Positions 21,131 through 29,431 are shown, counted from the stretch's first letter. The stretch: 32,077 nucleotides of DNA from Caldilinea sp. CFX5 (GCA_021405325.1 QWII01000112.1:1-32077), one strand, 5' to 3'. The notes: generated by a model from the sequence alone, not told the origin. Program-made: numbers and translations.

Positions 21131-23221
21131 ATGTTGTTCTCCGATGCTGACTGGCAATCGATCCAAATTCATGCCGGTTTACCAGCCTTTGCCGCAGCCA
21201 TGCAACGCTTGCGGCAGGAAGCTGCTGACTTTCTCGCCCGCCCCGTAACTGTGCCGACCGCGCCCGGCGGCTATTACCATGATTATTTCTGCCCCGATCA
21301 TGGCGTGCAACTGCATTTTGACCCGGCGTCGCCGCAACAGCACCGCTGCCCGATTGACAACACGATCTGGCAGGGGGAGCGCTTTGATGCGGCTTGGCGC
21401 TGGTTTGTCAACAACCGGCTGGCGGAGGGTGCGCTACGGTTGGCAGTGCTTTGGCGGCTGGAAGGCAACCCGGCCCATTTGACGCCGGTCATCCAAACCT
21501 TGACCGGCTATGCCGAACGGTACGCCAATTACCAAACGGTTCCCCGCACGGTCGCGAACCCCGGCGTGGCGACCTATACCACGCTGGACGAGTCGGTGTG
21601 GGTTTTGCCGCTGGCCTGGGCCTTTGACCTGGTGCGCGACCAGCTTTCTGCACCGGTGCAGGAGCAGATTGCCCAATATCTCTTTACTCCAGTGGCAGAC
21701 CACCTGATTGCTCACCATTTTGGCGGGATTCATAACTTTGCCTGTTGGCACAACGCGGCCATCGGCACGATTGGCGTGCTGCTGGATCGCGCCGATCTGG
21801 TCGCCTTCGCGATGGAAAGTGATTTTGGCTGCTACAACCAACTCCAACGCGGGGTGCTGGCGGATGGGCTGTGGTTTGAAGGCTCGTTTAGTTATCATTT
21901 TTACACCCTCTATGCCCTGCTGACCCTGGCCAAAGCGCTACGCCACCAGCCCGGCTATGATTTGCGTCAGCGCCCGGAACTGCGCGCCATGTTGCTGGCG
22001 CCAATTCAATCGGCCTATCCTGATTGGTCGTTGCCCGCGCCCAATGATTGCTGGTATTTCACCAGTCTATTAAGCGACTGCTGTCATGGCGTGCCGCCGG
22101 GGCCGGCCTTCTACGAGATCGGCTACGCCTGGTATGACGAACCGCGCTTTGGCGAAGTCTTGCAGCGCGCCTACCAGCAAGAGCCACGCGATAGCCTGGA
22201 TGCCCTACTCTTTGGACGCACTGAGCTGCCCACCACGGCGTTATCCGCTTTGCCCAGCGCACATCTGTCCGCTTCGGGGTATGCAATCTTGCGCGATATG
22301 CCAACCACCACACCGAAGACCGAAACGGAGCAACGCTATCTGCTGCTCAAGTATGGCCCACATGGCGGCGGGCATGGTCATCCCGATAAGCTCAATTTGA
22401 TTCTTTCGGCGTATGGCGAACGGCTGTCGCCTGACTTGGGGACGCCAGGCTATGGCTTAGATCTCTTTGAAAGCTGGTATCGCCAGACGGTCTGTCATAA
22501 TACCGTTACGATTGACGGTTACTCGCAACCGGAAGCGACTGGGCAGATCAATCACTTTCAGGATACGGGGGACTTTCAAGTTGCCGACGCCAGCGTCGCT
22601 TGGGCCGATGCCGGCCCTTATCAAGGCGTCACGATGCGGAGGGTTATCCTGGCGCGACCAGACTATTTCCTTGATCTCTTCCTGGTCGAGACGCCGCAGC
22701 CCCGTCGCATTGACTGGATCTATCGCAATGCCGGCCAGTTGCAGACCGCGTTGCCGTTGACAACCTACCCGGCGCTTGCCGAGGAAGGGGATGGCTATCG
22801 GCACATTATCCAGCCACAGATCAGCCGCACGGATCAGCCTTTTCAGGTAAACTGGCAAACGGGCGCCGTTGGTCTACACCTTTGGGCAGCCGGCGCCTTT
22901 GGGGCAGCCATCGTTACCGGTTCCGTGCCGGGCAATCCGCCAACGGACCAGTTTGCGCTCTTGCTTCAACGGCGGCATGGTGCAACTGCGGCGTTTCTCA
23001 CCCTCTTTCATCCCTTTCGCATAACGCCGACAGTCACGACCGTCGAGTGGTTTGGTGACAACTTCCAGCAGACAGGCTGGCTTGGTTGTCGGGTTACGCT
23101 TGGTGATCAACACGACCACTGGTTGCTCCAACAGCGGCCTGATGCAGCACAACCGACCTGGTTTACCGAAGCGCCGGCTAACCGGAGGTTGCACTATTGG
23201 CTGGCAGCCCCACAGAGATAA
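21131..23221 (+). CDS. Heparinase II/III-family polysaccharide lyase, cytoplasmic
   Basis: A 696-residue enzyme of the heparinase II/III-oligoalginate-lyase type. Its N-terminal alpha/alpha toroid carries G-I-H201-N-F-A-C-W-H207-N and E-G-S-F-S-Y255-H256, matching the catalytic Asn/His and Tyr positions. The C-terminal beta-sandwich heparinase domain opens with G-P-H411-G-G-G-H415-G-H417-P-D-K, the family hallmark. Such enzymes break uronic-acid-containing chains by beta-elimination. There is no signal peptide, so it would act on oligosaccharides after import, feeding uronate enzymes such as the mannonate dehydratase homologue. GAGGAG lies 9 nt before the ATG at 21131. It precedes, after a 299-nt gap with its own promoter, the binding protein at 23521. 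The polymer is not identified. Confidence 0.88.
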   Translation: MLFSDADWQSIQIHAGLPAFAAAMQRLRQEAADFLARPVTVPTAPGGYYHDYFCPDHGVQLHFDPASPQQHRCPIDNTIWQGERFDAAWRWFVNNRLAEGALRLAVLWRLEGNPAHLTPVIQTLTGYAERYANYQTVPRTVANPGVATYTTLDESVWVLPLAWAFDLVRDQLSAPVQEQIAQYLFTPVADHLIAHHFGGIHNFACWHNAAIGTIGVLLDRADLVAFAMESDFGCYNQLQRGVLADGLWFEGSFSYHFYTLYALLTLAKALRHQPGYDLRQRPELRAMLLAPIQSAYPDWSLPAPNDCWYFTSLLSDCCHGVPPGPAFYEIGYAWYDEPRFGEVLQRAYQQEPRDSLDALLFGRTELPTTALSALPSAHLSASGYAILRDMPTTTPKTETEQRYLLLKYGPHGGGHGHPDKLNLILSAYGERLSPDLGTPGYGLDLFESWYRQTVCHNTVTIDGYSQPEATGQINHFQDTGDFQVADASVAWADAGPYQGVTMRRVILARPDYFLDLFLVETPQPRRIDWIYRNAGQLQTALPLTTYPALAEEGDGYRHIIQPQISRTDQPFQVNWQTGAVGLHLWAAGAFGAAIVTGSVPGNPPTDQFALLLQRRHGATAAFLTLFHPFRITPTVTTVEWFGDNFQQTGWLGCRVTLGDQHDHWLLQQRPDAAQPTWFTEAPANRRLHYWLAAPQR

Positions 23222-23252
23222 AATAGCGTGCTATCCCCCCCACAAAACTCAT

Positions 23253-23281
23253 TTGACAACCCATAGTACCATTGTTATAAT
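23253..23281 (+). promoter_or_regulatory. Full-consensus sigma-70 promoter ahead of the binding-protein operon
   Basis: TTGACA (23253-23258) and TATAAT (23276-23281) are perfect matches with a 17-nt spacer, the best promoter in the window. AATGTAGGA overlaps the end of the -10 box (23279-23287). Its reverse complement is the core of the repeats flanking the promoter at 5424, so a shared repressor could block both. The leader to the binding-protein ATG (23521) is about 230 nt. Within it, a 77-codon frame (23298-23531) overlaps the start of the binding protein by 11 nt; I do not claim it as a gene. Confidence 0.7.
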
Positions 23282-23520
23282 GTAGGACAGATAACGGATG
23301 CGACCCAACTGGTGCAGGCAACCACTGCGCACAAGCTGGCAACCACAGCGGCATTCGTCATTATCTCCCAGCACACAGCTTTATGATCCGCCATTCTCAG
23401 AGCATCGCCCAATGATAAGGATGCTGAACAGCGTGTCGTTCTCAAGCAGTCGGAACCGTGTCCGGCCGCTTGTTGACGTTATAAGATTCCCGCATTTGCG
23501 AAGCGTAAAGGAGAAGATGC

Positions 23521-25215
23521 ATGTTGGCTAGAATGCGACCACGTATCGGTATTATTCTCACCCTTTTGGTCATTTTAAGCATGGTGCTGTCGGCCTGTGC
23601 TGCCCCGGTGGCCCCGGCAGCCTCTGACACTGCCACCGGCGGTGAACAAGCGGCAGCGCCGGCGGATGGGGCACGCGCCTTGCCGGCTGACGCCGCCGCC
23701 GACCAAACCCTCCACTATGTCACGCGCAACTTCAGCCGACTCAACCCGGCGTCGGAAGGGGGCTTTGGCCGCCCCTGGATCTCCTTTATGTGGATGCCCA
23801 TGTTCCTCAACGATCGCGAGAACAAGATCCACCCCTGGCTGGCCGAAGGGTATGATGTCAGCGACGATGGGTTGACCTATTCGATCCATATCAAGCTCGG
23901 CGCGAACTGGTCGGATGGTTCACCGGTGACGGCTCAAGAAGCCATCGACTACTGGACCTATGGCCTCAGCCCCAAATGCACAGGGTGTTGGCTCTCCTAT
24001 GTCAGCGGCTTTACGCTGATCGAAGGCGCCAAAGGAGTGATCGATGGCTCCGCCGAGACGGTGACCGGGCTAACGGCGGTGGACGAAAAGACGCTGGAAA
24101 TTAAGCTAGAGTCGCCCAGCCCCACCTTTATCAACAACCTGGCCCACTTTAACACCGGCTTTATGAAGATGGAAGATGTGGGCGAAGATGAGTTTTCGGC
24201 TGGTCCCGACACCCGTGTCAATGGCCCCTTTAAGATCGAAGAATGGGATGTTGATGCGCAGAAGCATGTGCTGGTGCAGAACCCGGCCTGGTGGGGCGAC
24301 CCCAAACCCTATATCCAACGGATCATCGCCCAGCCTTCGCAGGATGAAAATGTTTCCTTTATCATGTGGCAGAATGACGAAGTGGATATTGCCCACTGGT
24401 TGAGCAACATCCGCCAGCCGCTGCGCGAAACAGAGCCGAAAACCTTTGTCCAGATCCCCTACGCCACCAACTTCTTCTTCCCCTTTTGGACCAGCCTGGA
24501 ACCGATGGATGACATCAATCTGCGCAAGGCGCTGGTTCACGCCGTCGATTGGGATGCCGCCATCAACGCGGCCTGGGAAGGCGCCCGCAACGAACGGGTG
24601 ATGAAGACCCACCTGACGCCGGAACTGGCCTGTTACAAGGCCGACAACTGGCCCGATTTTGGCTACAACCCGGAAAAGGCCAAAGAAGAGTTAGCCGCCT
24701 CGAAGTATGGTTCTGCCGAGAATCTGCCCAAGATTCGGATCACAGTCAACGGGCAGTCACCCAACTACATCCGCACGGCTGAAATCGTCATCGAACAATG
24801 GAAGAACAACTTGGGCATCACCGATGTCGAAGTTCGTCCTGGCGCATTGAATGATGCTTGGGGCCAGGAAGCGGATCAAGTACAGGTGCGCCGTTCCAGT
24901 TGGGGCGCCACGATTCCGTTGCCCGGCGACATGGTGGCTGGTCTCTACAAATGGGCCAGCGATCCTGCCAATGTTGGTTTGGTGGACGAAGAACTGGGCG
25001 CAATGGTCGATGAACTCCGCACCATTGCCCCTGACGCCGCCGACTACTGCGAAAAGGTGCAAGCCGTTGAAAACCGCCTCCTGGGTCACTACTACTTCAT
25101 GCCCATGATCTGGGATCTCTACGAATACAATGTCAAGCCCTGGGTCAAGAACTTCGACACCAACGTCGATAACAACTGGACGGGGTTGTTGGATATGTAT
25201 ATCGCCGAGCATTAA
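23521..25215 (+). CDS. Family 5 ABC transporter binding lipoprotein (DppA/OppA-like), Sec-type
   Basis: A 564-residue extracytoplasmic solute-binding protein of family 5, which in bacteria bind peptides, nickel or oligosaccharides. The signal sequence is Sec-type (R-M-R-P-R then I-I-L-T-L-L-V-I-L-S-M-V) with a lipobox L-S-A-C26. After an A/P-rich linker come N-P-A-S-E-G-G, W-L-A-E-G-Y-D-V-S-D-D-G-L-T-Y, W-S-D-G-S-P-V-T-A-Q-E and V-N-G-P-F-K-I-E-E-W, all typical of the family. AAAGGAG is 7 nt before the ATG. It is first in an operon with DppB- and DppC-like permeases, separated from them by a hairpin. Given the lyase upstream and the sugar oxidoreductase downstream, an oligosaccharide ligand is as likely as a peptide. 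Confidence 0.9.
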   Translation: MLARMRPRIGIILTLLVILSMVLSACAAPVAPAASDTATGGEQAAAPADGARALPADAAADQTLHYVTRNFSRLNPASEGGFGRPWISFMWMPMFLNDRENKIHPWLAEGYDVSDDGLTYSIHIKLGANWSDGSPVTAQEAIDYWTYGLSPKCTGCWLSYVSGFTLIEGAKGVIDGSAETVTGLTAVDEKTLEIKLESPSPTFINNLAHFNTGFMKMEDVGEDEFSAGPDTRVNGPFKIEEWDVDAQKHVLVQNPAWWGDPKPYIQRIIAQPSQDENVSFIMWQNDEVDIAHWLSNIRQPLRETEPKTFVQIPYATNFFFPFWTSLEPMDDINLRKALVHAVDWDAAINAAWEGARNERVMKTHLTPELACYKADNWPDFGYNPEKAKEELAASKYGSAENLPKIRITVNGQSPNYIRTAEIVIEQWKNNLGITDVEVRPGALNDAWGQEADQVQVRRSSWGATIPLPGDMVAGLYKWASDPANVGLVDEELGAMVDELRTIAPDAADYCEKVQAVENRLLGHYYFMPMIWDLYEYNVKPWVKNFDTNVDNNWTGLLDMYIAEH

Positions 25216-25222
25216 GTGATTG

Positions 25223-25303
25223 TTGGTTGGTTAGTTCGTTCGTTGGTTGAGCTTGTCGAAACCAACGAACGAACTAACCAACCAACTAACCAACTAACCA
25301 ACC
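25223..25303. repeat. 26-bp hairpin (11-nt loop) running into octamers up to a start codon
   Basis: The arm 25223-25248 is the exact reverse complement of 25260-25285, with the loop GAGCTTGTCGA. Octamers continue without a break through 25303 (AACTAACC, AACCAACT, AACCAACT, AACCAACC), ending at the nucleotide before the DppB ATG at 25304. There is therefore no ribosome binding site where one is expected. The hairpin begins 7 nt after the binding-protein stop. Confidence 0.92.
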
Positions 25304-26254
25304 ATGCTCAAATACATTCTCACGCGGCTGGCGATTGCCATTCCCACCTTTTTGGCGGTCATGCTGATCACCTTTACGCTGACTGCGCTCAGCCCTTTTG
25401 ATCCGGTGGCGATGATGTTGGCCGAGCAGCCCAATCTGGACACCTTGCAGAAAGATGAGGTTGTCAAGCGGATCCGCCAACAGTATGGCTTGGACGACTC
25501 GTTTCTCGTCCAGTTCACCAAATATGTCCAACGGGTGATGCAAGGTGATCTGGGCGTGTCGATCAACGGCCAGCGCGATGTGTTGCGCGCCATGGTCAAG
25601 ACCTTCCCCATCTCCTTGCAACTGGGATTGGCCGGCGCAGTGGTGACAGCGCTGATTGGAATTCCCTTGGGCGCCATTGCTGCGCTCAAGCAGAACACCT
25701 GGATCGATTACACCATTGTCGGCGGGACATTGGTCTTCCGTTCCCTGCCCGTCTTTGTCCTCGCACCCTTGTTGGTCGTCTTCTTTGTGCTGATTCTCGG
25801 TGTCATGCGGAGAGTGCCCTTGGGCTGGGATGGCTTATTTCATTCGAAGACGCTTTTGCCGATCTTCATCCTGACGCTGGGACCGTTGCCGGTGGTGGTG
25901 CGCCAAACCCGACAAGCAGTGCTTGATATTTTTGCTCAGGATTACATTCGCACCGCCAAGGCCAAGGGGCTGCAACTCTGGGTAATCATCGGTCGCCACA
26001 TCTTGCGCAACGCCTTGATCCCCGTGGTGACGACATTGGGCTTTATTGCCGAAGGGTTGATTGTCGGTAGCATCTTTCTGGATCGCATCTTCGCCATCCC
26101 CGGCTTTGGCGGCGTGGCCGAAGGCGCCATTCGCGGCTTTGACTATCCCATGCTCTTGGGGGTTACGATGATCACCTCCTTGATGATCATTTTGACCAAT
26201 CTTCTGGTCGATCTCATCTATCCATTTCTCGACCCCCGTATTCAGTTAGAGTGA
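25304..26254 (+). CDS. DppB-type ABC transporter permease
   Basis: A 316-residue inner-membrane permease of the peptide/nickel/oligosaccharide (DppB) type. It shows the N-terminal helix I-L-T-R-L-A-I-A-I-P-T-F-L, a periplasmic domain with Q-Y-G-L-D, G-D-L-G-V-S typical of this family, and an EAA-type loop (D-Y-I-R-T-A-K-A-K-G-L, then H-I-L-R-N-A-L-I-P-V). The A-I-P-G-F-G-G motif is near the end. The ATG at 25304 has no ribosome binding site: the whole upstream region is octamer repeat, so translation may be weak, coupled or start otherwise. The next gene begins 10 nt after its stop. Confidence 0.9.
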   Translation: MLKYILTRLAIAIPTFLAVMLITFTLTALSPFDPVAMMLAEQPNLDTLQKDEVVKRIRQQYGLDDSFLVQFTKYVQRVMQGDLGVSINGQRDVLRAMVKTFPISLQLGLAGAVVTALIGIPLGAIAALKQNTWIDYTIVGGTLVFRSLPVFVLAPLLVVFFVLILGVMRRVPLGWDGLFHSKTLLPIFILTLGPLPVVVRQTRQAVLDIFAQDYIRTAKAKGLQLWVIIGRHILRNALIPVVTTLGFIAEGLIVGSIFLDRIFAIPGFGGVAEGAIRGFDYPMLLGVTMITSLMIILTNLLVDLIYPFLDPRIQLE

Positions 26255-26264
26255 GGGACCCCGT

Positions 26265-27248
26265 ATGTCTAGCTCTGCTTTGTCCGCGGTCGCGCCTGAT
26301 CCAACGCTCGACCTCAAGCTACCCAAAGAGCGGTCGCTTTGGGGCGATGCCTGGCGGCGGCTCTTGCGCAACCGCCTTTCGATCATGGGATTGACGATCA
26401 CAACGCTGCTCTTTTTTGTTGCCCTCTTTGGCCCGGCGCTTGCGCCCTATTCTTACACGGAACAAAATTTGCAACGGTTGGCTGAATTGCCCACCGCTGA
26501 CCACTGGCTAGGCACCGATGAGATCGGGCGCGATCTCTTCAGCCGCGTTCTCTATGGCGCCCGCACCGCTACGCTGGTGGCGACCTTTAGCACGACGGTA
26601 AGTGTCTTGCTAGGATTAGCGTTGGGCGCCTTTGCCGGCTATGGCGGACGCTGGGCCGATATGATCGTCGGTCGGCTTACCGATGTGGTCATGTCGATCC
26701 CCAGCCTCTTGCTGGCGGCGATGATTGCGGTCAGCCTGAAAGATCCGATTGTGAGCTGGGCCAAGGGCGTTTACGAAACGAATGGCTTTTTTCTCTTTGC
26801 CGACACCACCTGGCTGGATCTGCTGATCGTCTTTGGCGGGCTGGCCTTTGTCCAGTGGCCCGGTTACGCCCGCCTGATTCGCGCCCAAATATTGGCGCTG
26901 CGCGAAGAGCAATACATTAAGGCGGCGCAGTCAGTAGGGGTTGCCGAATGGAAGATTGCCTTGCGCCACCTTCTGCCCAATGCGCTTGGCCCCGTAATCG
27001 TCACTATGACCTTTAGCTTCTCTAGTGCGATGGTGCTAGAGGCATCGCTCAGTTATTTGGGCGTCGGCATCCGCCCGCCGCAAGCCAGTTGGGGCAACAT
27101 GATCGAATCCAACATCGGCAGTGTCTCTTATCGCCCCTGGCTGGTGGCCGTGCCGGCGCTGACGCTGGCCTTTTTCACCCTGGGCATCAACTTCCTGGGC
27201 GATGGTCTCAATGATGCCCTGAATCCAAAGTCGAGTAAGGCGATTTAA
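26265..27248 (+). CDS. DppC-type ABC transporter permease
   Basis: A 327-residue permease, partner of the DppB-like protein. A cytoplasmic N-terminus (S-L-W-G-D-A-W-R-R-L-L-R-N-R-L-S) precedes the first helix. H-W-L-G-T-D-E-I-G-R-D-L-F-S-R, the DppC signature, follows it. The cytoplasmic loop E-Q-Y-I-K-A-A-Q-S-V-G-V with R-H-L-L-P-N-A contacts the ATPase, and L-S-Y-L-G-V-G-I-R-P-P-Q-A-S-W-G is present near the end. GAGGG (26253-26257) overlaps the upstream stop codon and lies 7 nt before the ATG. ATPase genes (DppD/F) are not in the operon as seen; a sugar oxidoreductase follows instead. That order points to a saccharide rather than a peptide. Confidence 0.92.
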   Translation: MSSSALSAVAPDPTLDLKLPKERSLWGDAWRRLLRNRLSIMGLTITTLLFFVALFGPALAPYSYTEQNLQRLAELPTADHWLGTDEIGRDLFSRVLYGARTATLVATFSTTVSVLLGLALGAFAGYGGRWADMIVGRLTDVVMSIPSLLLAAMIAVSLKDPIVSWAKGVYETNGFFLFADTTWLDLLIVFGGLAFVQWPGYARLIRAQILALREEQYIKAAQSVGVAEWKIALRHLLPNALGPVIVTMTFSFSSAMVLEASLSYLGVGIRPPQASWGNMIESNIGSVSYRPWLVAVPALTLAFFTLGINFLGDGLNDALNPKSSKAI

Positions 27249-27253
27249 CAAAA

Positions 27254-27316
27254 TTAGGTGATCGGGTGATTCGGTGATTGAGCCTGTCGAAATCACCGAA
27301 TCACCCGATCACCTAA
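27254..27316. repeat. 26-bp hairpin with the same 11-nt loop design
   Basis: The arm at 27254-27279 (octamers AGGTGATC, GGGTGATT, CGGTGATT) is the exact reverse complement of 27291-27316. The 11-nt loop is GAGCCTGTCGA, one base different from the loop of the hairpin at 25223, while the stems are unrelated. It begins 5 nt after the DppC stop, and the oxidoreductase ATG follows 20 nt after it. Confidence 0.92.
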
Positions 27317-27336
27317 CCACCTACGAAGGAAACTGT

Positions 27337-28368
27337 ATGTCGAACCGGAAGTTACGCGCCGCTGTGATTGGCGGTGGATTGGGCGGGCATCATGGTTATG
27401 CCTATGCCCGCGCCGAGGAGTATGAATTGGTCGCCACCTGCGACATCAACCCGGCGGCCTTTGACCGCTTTTTTGAACGCGCCAAGATTGAGCGCGGCTC
27501 GATTCGCGAATATACCGATTACAAGGAGATGTTCGCCAAGGAAAAGCTGGATGTGGTGAGCGTCGCCACGCCCGACCATCTCCACGTCAACCCGGTTTGT
27601 GATGCCGCCGAAGCCGGGATCAAGGGGATCTTTTGCGAAAAGCCGCTCTGTACCACCATCGCCGACGCCGACCGCATGGTGGCAACGGTCGAGCGCACGG
27701 GGGCAAAACTGGCAATTGACCACACGCGCAGCTATATTCCCGCTTACCAAGCCGTGAAAAAGGCCGTCTGGACCGATGGTGAACTCGGCGGGTTGACGCG
27801 CATTATTGCCCATATGGGGGGCCACCGCTCCATGCTCTTCCGCAACGGCACCCACCTGGTTGATGCCGTCTGCTATCTCGCCAACGCCGAACCGGTCTGG
27901 GTGATCGCGGCTCATGAGCGCGGGTTTGAGAATTATGGCACGGTCTACAAGGGCGAAGGCGGTAAAGACCCCAGCCTTGACCCCGGCTCGTCGATTATCG
28001 TCGAGTTTGCCAACGGCGTGCGCGCCCTGATCAACAGCGCCAAGCTGACGCCGGCGCTCTTTGAGTTTGACCTGCAAGGGCCAAATGGCCGCTTCTGGCT
28101 GACCGATAGCTTCTGCAAAGCGTGGAAGACTGATAAACCGGAAGGCACGCCCACGGAAGTCGCGCCGCCGGCGGGGCGCGGCTATATCGACTACTTTGGC
28201 GAAAATCTGATCCCGGCGGTGAAAGAGATCGCCCAGATGGTGCTGCATGACGGCCCCAACAGTTCGCCGCCGCAACGGGCGCGCGACTCGTTGGAGATCA
28301 TGCTCGCCGCGCTGATTTCGCAGGAGCAAGGCAGCGCCAAGATTCAATTACCCTTGCCGCGGGGGTGA
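27337..28368 (+). CDS. Gfo/Idh/MocA-family oxidoreductase 2
   Basis: A 343-residue NAD(P)-dependent dehydrogenase. The nucleotide-binding motif G-G-G-L-G-G is at 12-17, D36 (A-T-C-D) ends the second strand, and E101-K-P is the family signature. In the second domain the catalytic stretch is R-N-G-T-H-L-V-D. Unlike oxidoreductase 1 it has an H-H insertion after the glycine loop (G-G-H-H-G-Y). GAAGGAAA precedes the ATG; the longer frame starting at 27274 would run through the hairpin and is not used. It belongs to the operon of the DppB/DppC importer, so it probably oxidises the imported saccharide. The convergent GntR regulator starts its 3' end 133 nt downstream. Confidence 0.92.
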   Translation: MSNRKLRAAVIGGGLGGHHGYAYARAEEYELVATCDINPAAFDRFFERAKIERGSIREYTDYKEMFAKEKLDVVSVATPDHLHVNPVCDAAEAGIKGIFCEKPLCTTIADADRMVATVERTGAKLAIDHTRSYIPAYQAVKKAVWTDGELGGLTRIIAHMGGHRSMLFRNGTHLVDAVCYLANAEPVWVIAAHERGFENYGTVYKGEGGKDPSLDPGSSIIVEFANGVRALINSAKLTPALFEFDLQGPNGRFWLTDSFCKAWKTDKPEGTPTEVAPPAGRGYIDYFGENLIPAVKEIAQMVLHDGPNSSPPQRARDSLEIMLAALISQEQGSAKIQLPLPRG

Positions 28369-28501
28369 GTACAGACGCGGATTTAGGTTGCGCGGATAGG
28401 CGTAGGACAACCCGTTCCGTAGGGACGTTTGAATGTAGAAACGGCCCTGTAGGAAAGATGCGTTGAATGCGCCTTACCGCTTACTGACCACTGCTCACTG
28501 G

Positions 28502-29236
28502 CTACCCAGACGCGACTTGTTGTGCGGCGTGTTGGGCAATTTGGGTGCGCAAACTGTCGGCCAGGTTGAGGTGGTGGGCGAGCAAGCGTTCACGGGCTAA
28601 CGTCACATCCGGTTGCTTAATCGCCGCTAAGATGTCCACGTGTTCTTGCACGGAACCCGGTTGGACCGCCGCATGGATGTTGTGGCGATCCAGGGCGTGC
28701 ATACGCACCGTCCAGGTGATCTCGAATAGTTGCGCCGCCAGTTGGTTGCCGCAGCGGCGATAGAGTAGGGCGTGAAAGTCGTGGTCTTGCTGGTGGAAAT
28801 GGGGATTTTCTTCCCCGCCCGCCACCATCCGTTGGACAATCGCCGCTAACTCGACAATATCGCTTTCCTGTAAGTTCTCGATTGACTCTTTGATAAAGTA
28901 ATCGTCCAGGGCGCGACGAATCTCTAATACTTCCAGAATGTTGTGGTTGTGAAAGACCAGGCCATAAGAGAGGCCATTCAAGATCGGGTCAAAGTTAAAC
29001 TCGCGCACCACCCGGCCATAGCCCTGGTGGCTTTCCACAATGCCCAGCGCCTCTAAACGGCGAAAGGTTTCGCGCACGGCGGTGCGCCCCACGCGTAACT
29101 GGGTTGCCAGTTGTTCCTCGGTTGGTAATTTATCGCCCGGCTGTAGCTGATTGTTTAAGATGTACTCTTTGATGCGATTTTCAATCAGGGCCACGCGATC
29201 AACTTCATCCAGCGGTTGGATTGCTTCGATACTCAT
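28502..29236 (-). CDS. FCD-type GntR transcriptional regulator 2
   Basis: A 244-residue repressor-type regulator with a winged helix (L-P-T-E-E-Q-L-A-T-Q-L, G-R-T-A-V-R-E-T-F) and an FCD domain. The likely metal ligands are D151, H155, H199 and H221 or H222. It is related to the regulator at 15209; both have an N-F-D-P-I-L or S-F-D-P-L-L joint. It is convergent to the oxidoreductase operon and divergent from the binding-protein gene at 29432, which makes it a good candidate regulator of both importers. No good ribosome binding site is seen ahead of the ATG. The operator candidate is the inverted repeat at 29325-29344. Confidence 0.92.
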   Translation of the reverse strand: MSIEAIQPLDEVDRVALIENRIKEYILNNQLQPGDKLPTEEQLATQLRVGRTAVRETFRRLEALGIVESHQGYGRVVREFNFDPILNGLSYGLVFHNHNILEVLEIRRALDDYFIKESIENLQESDIVELAAIVQRMVAGGEENPHFHQQDHDFHALLYRRCGNQLAAQLFEITWTVRMHALDRHNIHAAVQPGSVQEHVDILAAIKQPDVTLARERLLAHHLNLADSLRTQIAQHAAQQVASG

Positions 29237-29279
29237 GTGTTATCCATGAATGACGGATGGTATGCGAGTTTAAGGGCGT

Positions 29280-29308
29280 TTGACAAACGTCCTTGGCTGC
29301 ATTAGAAT
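29280..29308 (+). promoter_or_regulatory. Sigma-70 promoter of the second family 5 importer
   Basis: TTGACA (29280-29285) and TAGAAT (29303-29308) with a 17-nt spacer point toward the binding-protein gene at 29432. It is in the 195-nt divergent region with the GntR gene. The candidate operator just downstream (29325-29344) would cover the early transcribed region. Confidence 0.65.
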
Positions 29309-29324
29309 TACTGGCACGTTGAAT

Positions 29325-29344
29325 GTTGTCATGCAACTGACAAC
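29325..29344. promoter_or_regulatory. Inverted repeat, candidate GntR operator
   Basis: GTTGTCA (29325-29331) and TGACAAC (29338-29344) are perfectly complementary with a 6-nt spacer. The element lies about 17-36 nt downstream of the -10 box, where a bound dimer would block transcription. FCD-GntR proteins often bind short palindromes of the T-x-G-T/A-C-x-A kind, which this resembles. Binding is inferred from position only. Confidence 0.4.
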
Positions 29345-29431
29345 TAAACTACATTGCAAATCATACTTGCGATGTCGCGATCTGTCAAATATCCAAAAAT
29401 TCGACAATCTCATAGTAGAGGAGGCAGAGTG

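Noticed and set aside
23298..23531. A 77-codon frame after the consensus promoter that overlaps the binding-protein start by 11 nt.
   Set aside because: The overlap resembles the leader frame at 5526, but the ribosome binding site is poor and the composition looks non-coding; left as a note in the promoter entry.
27352..28347. A 331-codon minus-strand frame opposite the second Gfo/Idh/MocA gene.
   Set aside because: Same codon-position shadowing; the plus strand has intact nucleotide-binding and E-K-P motifs.
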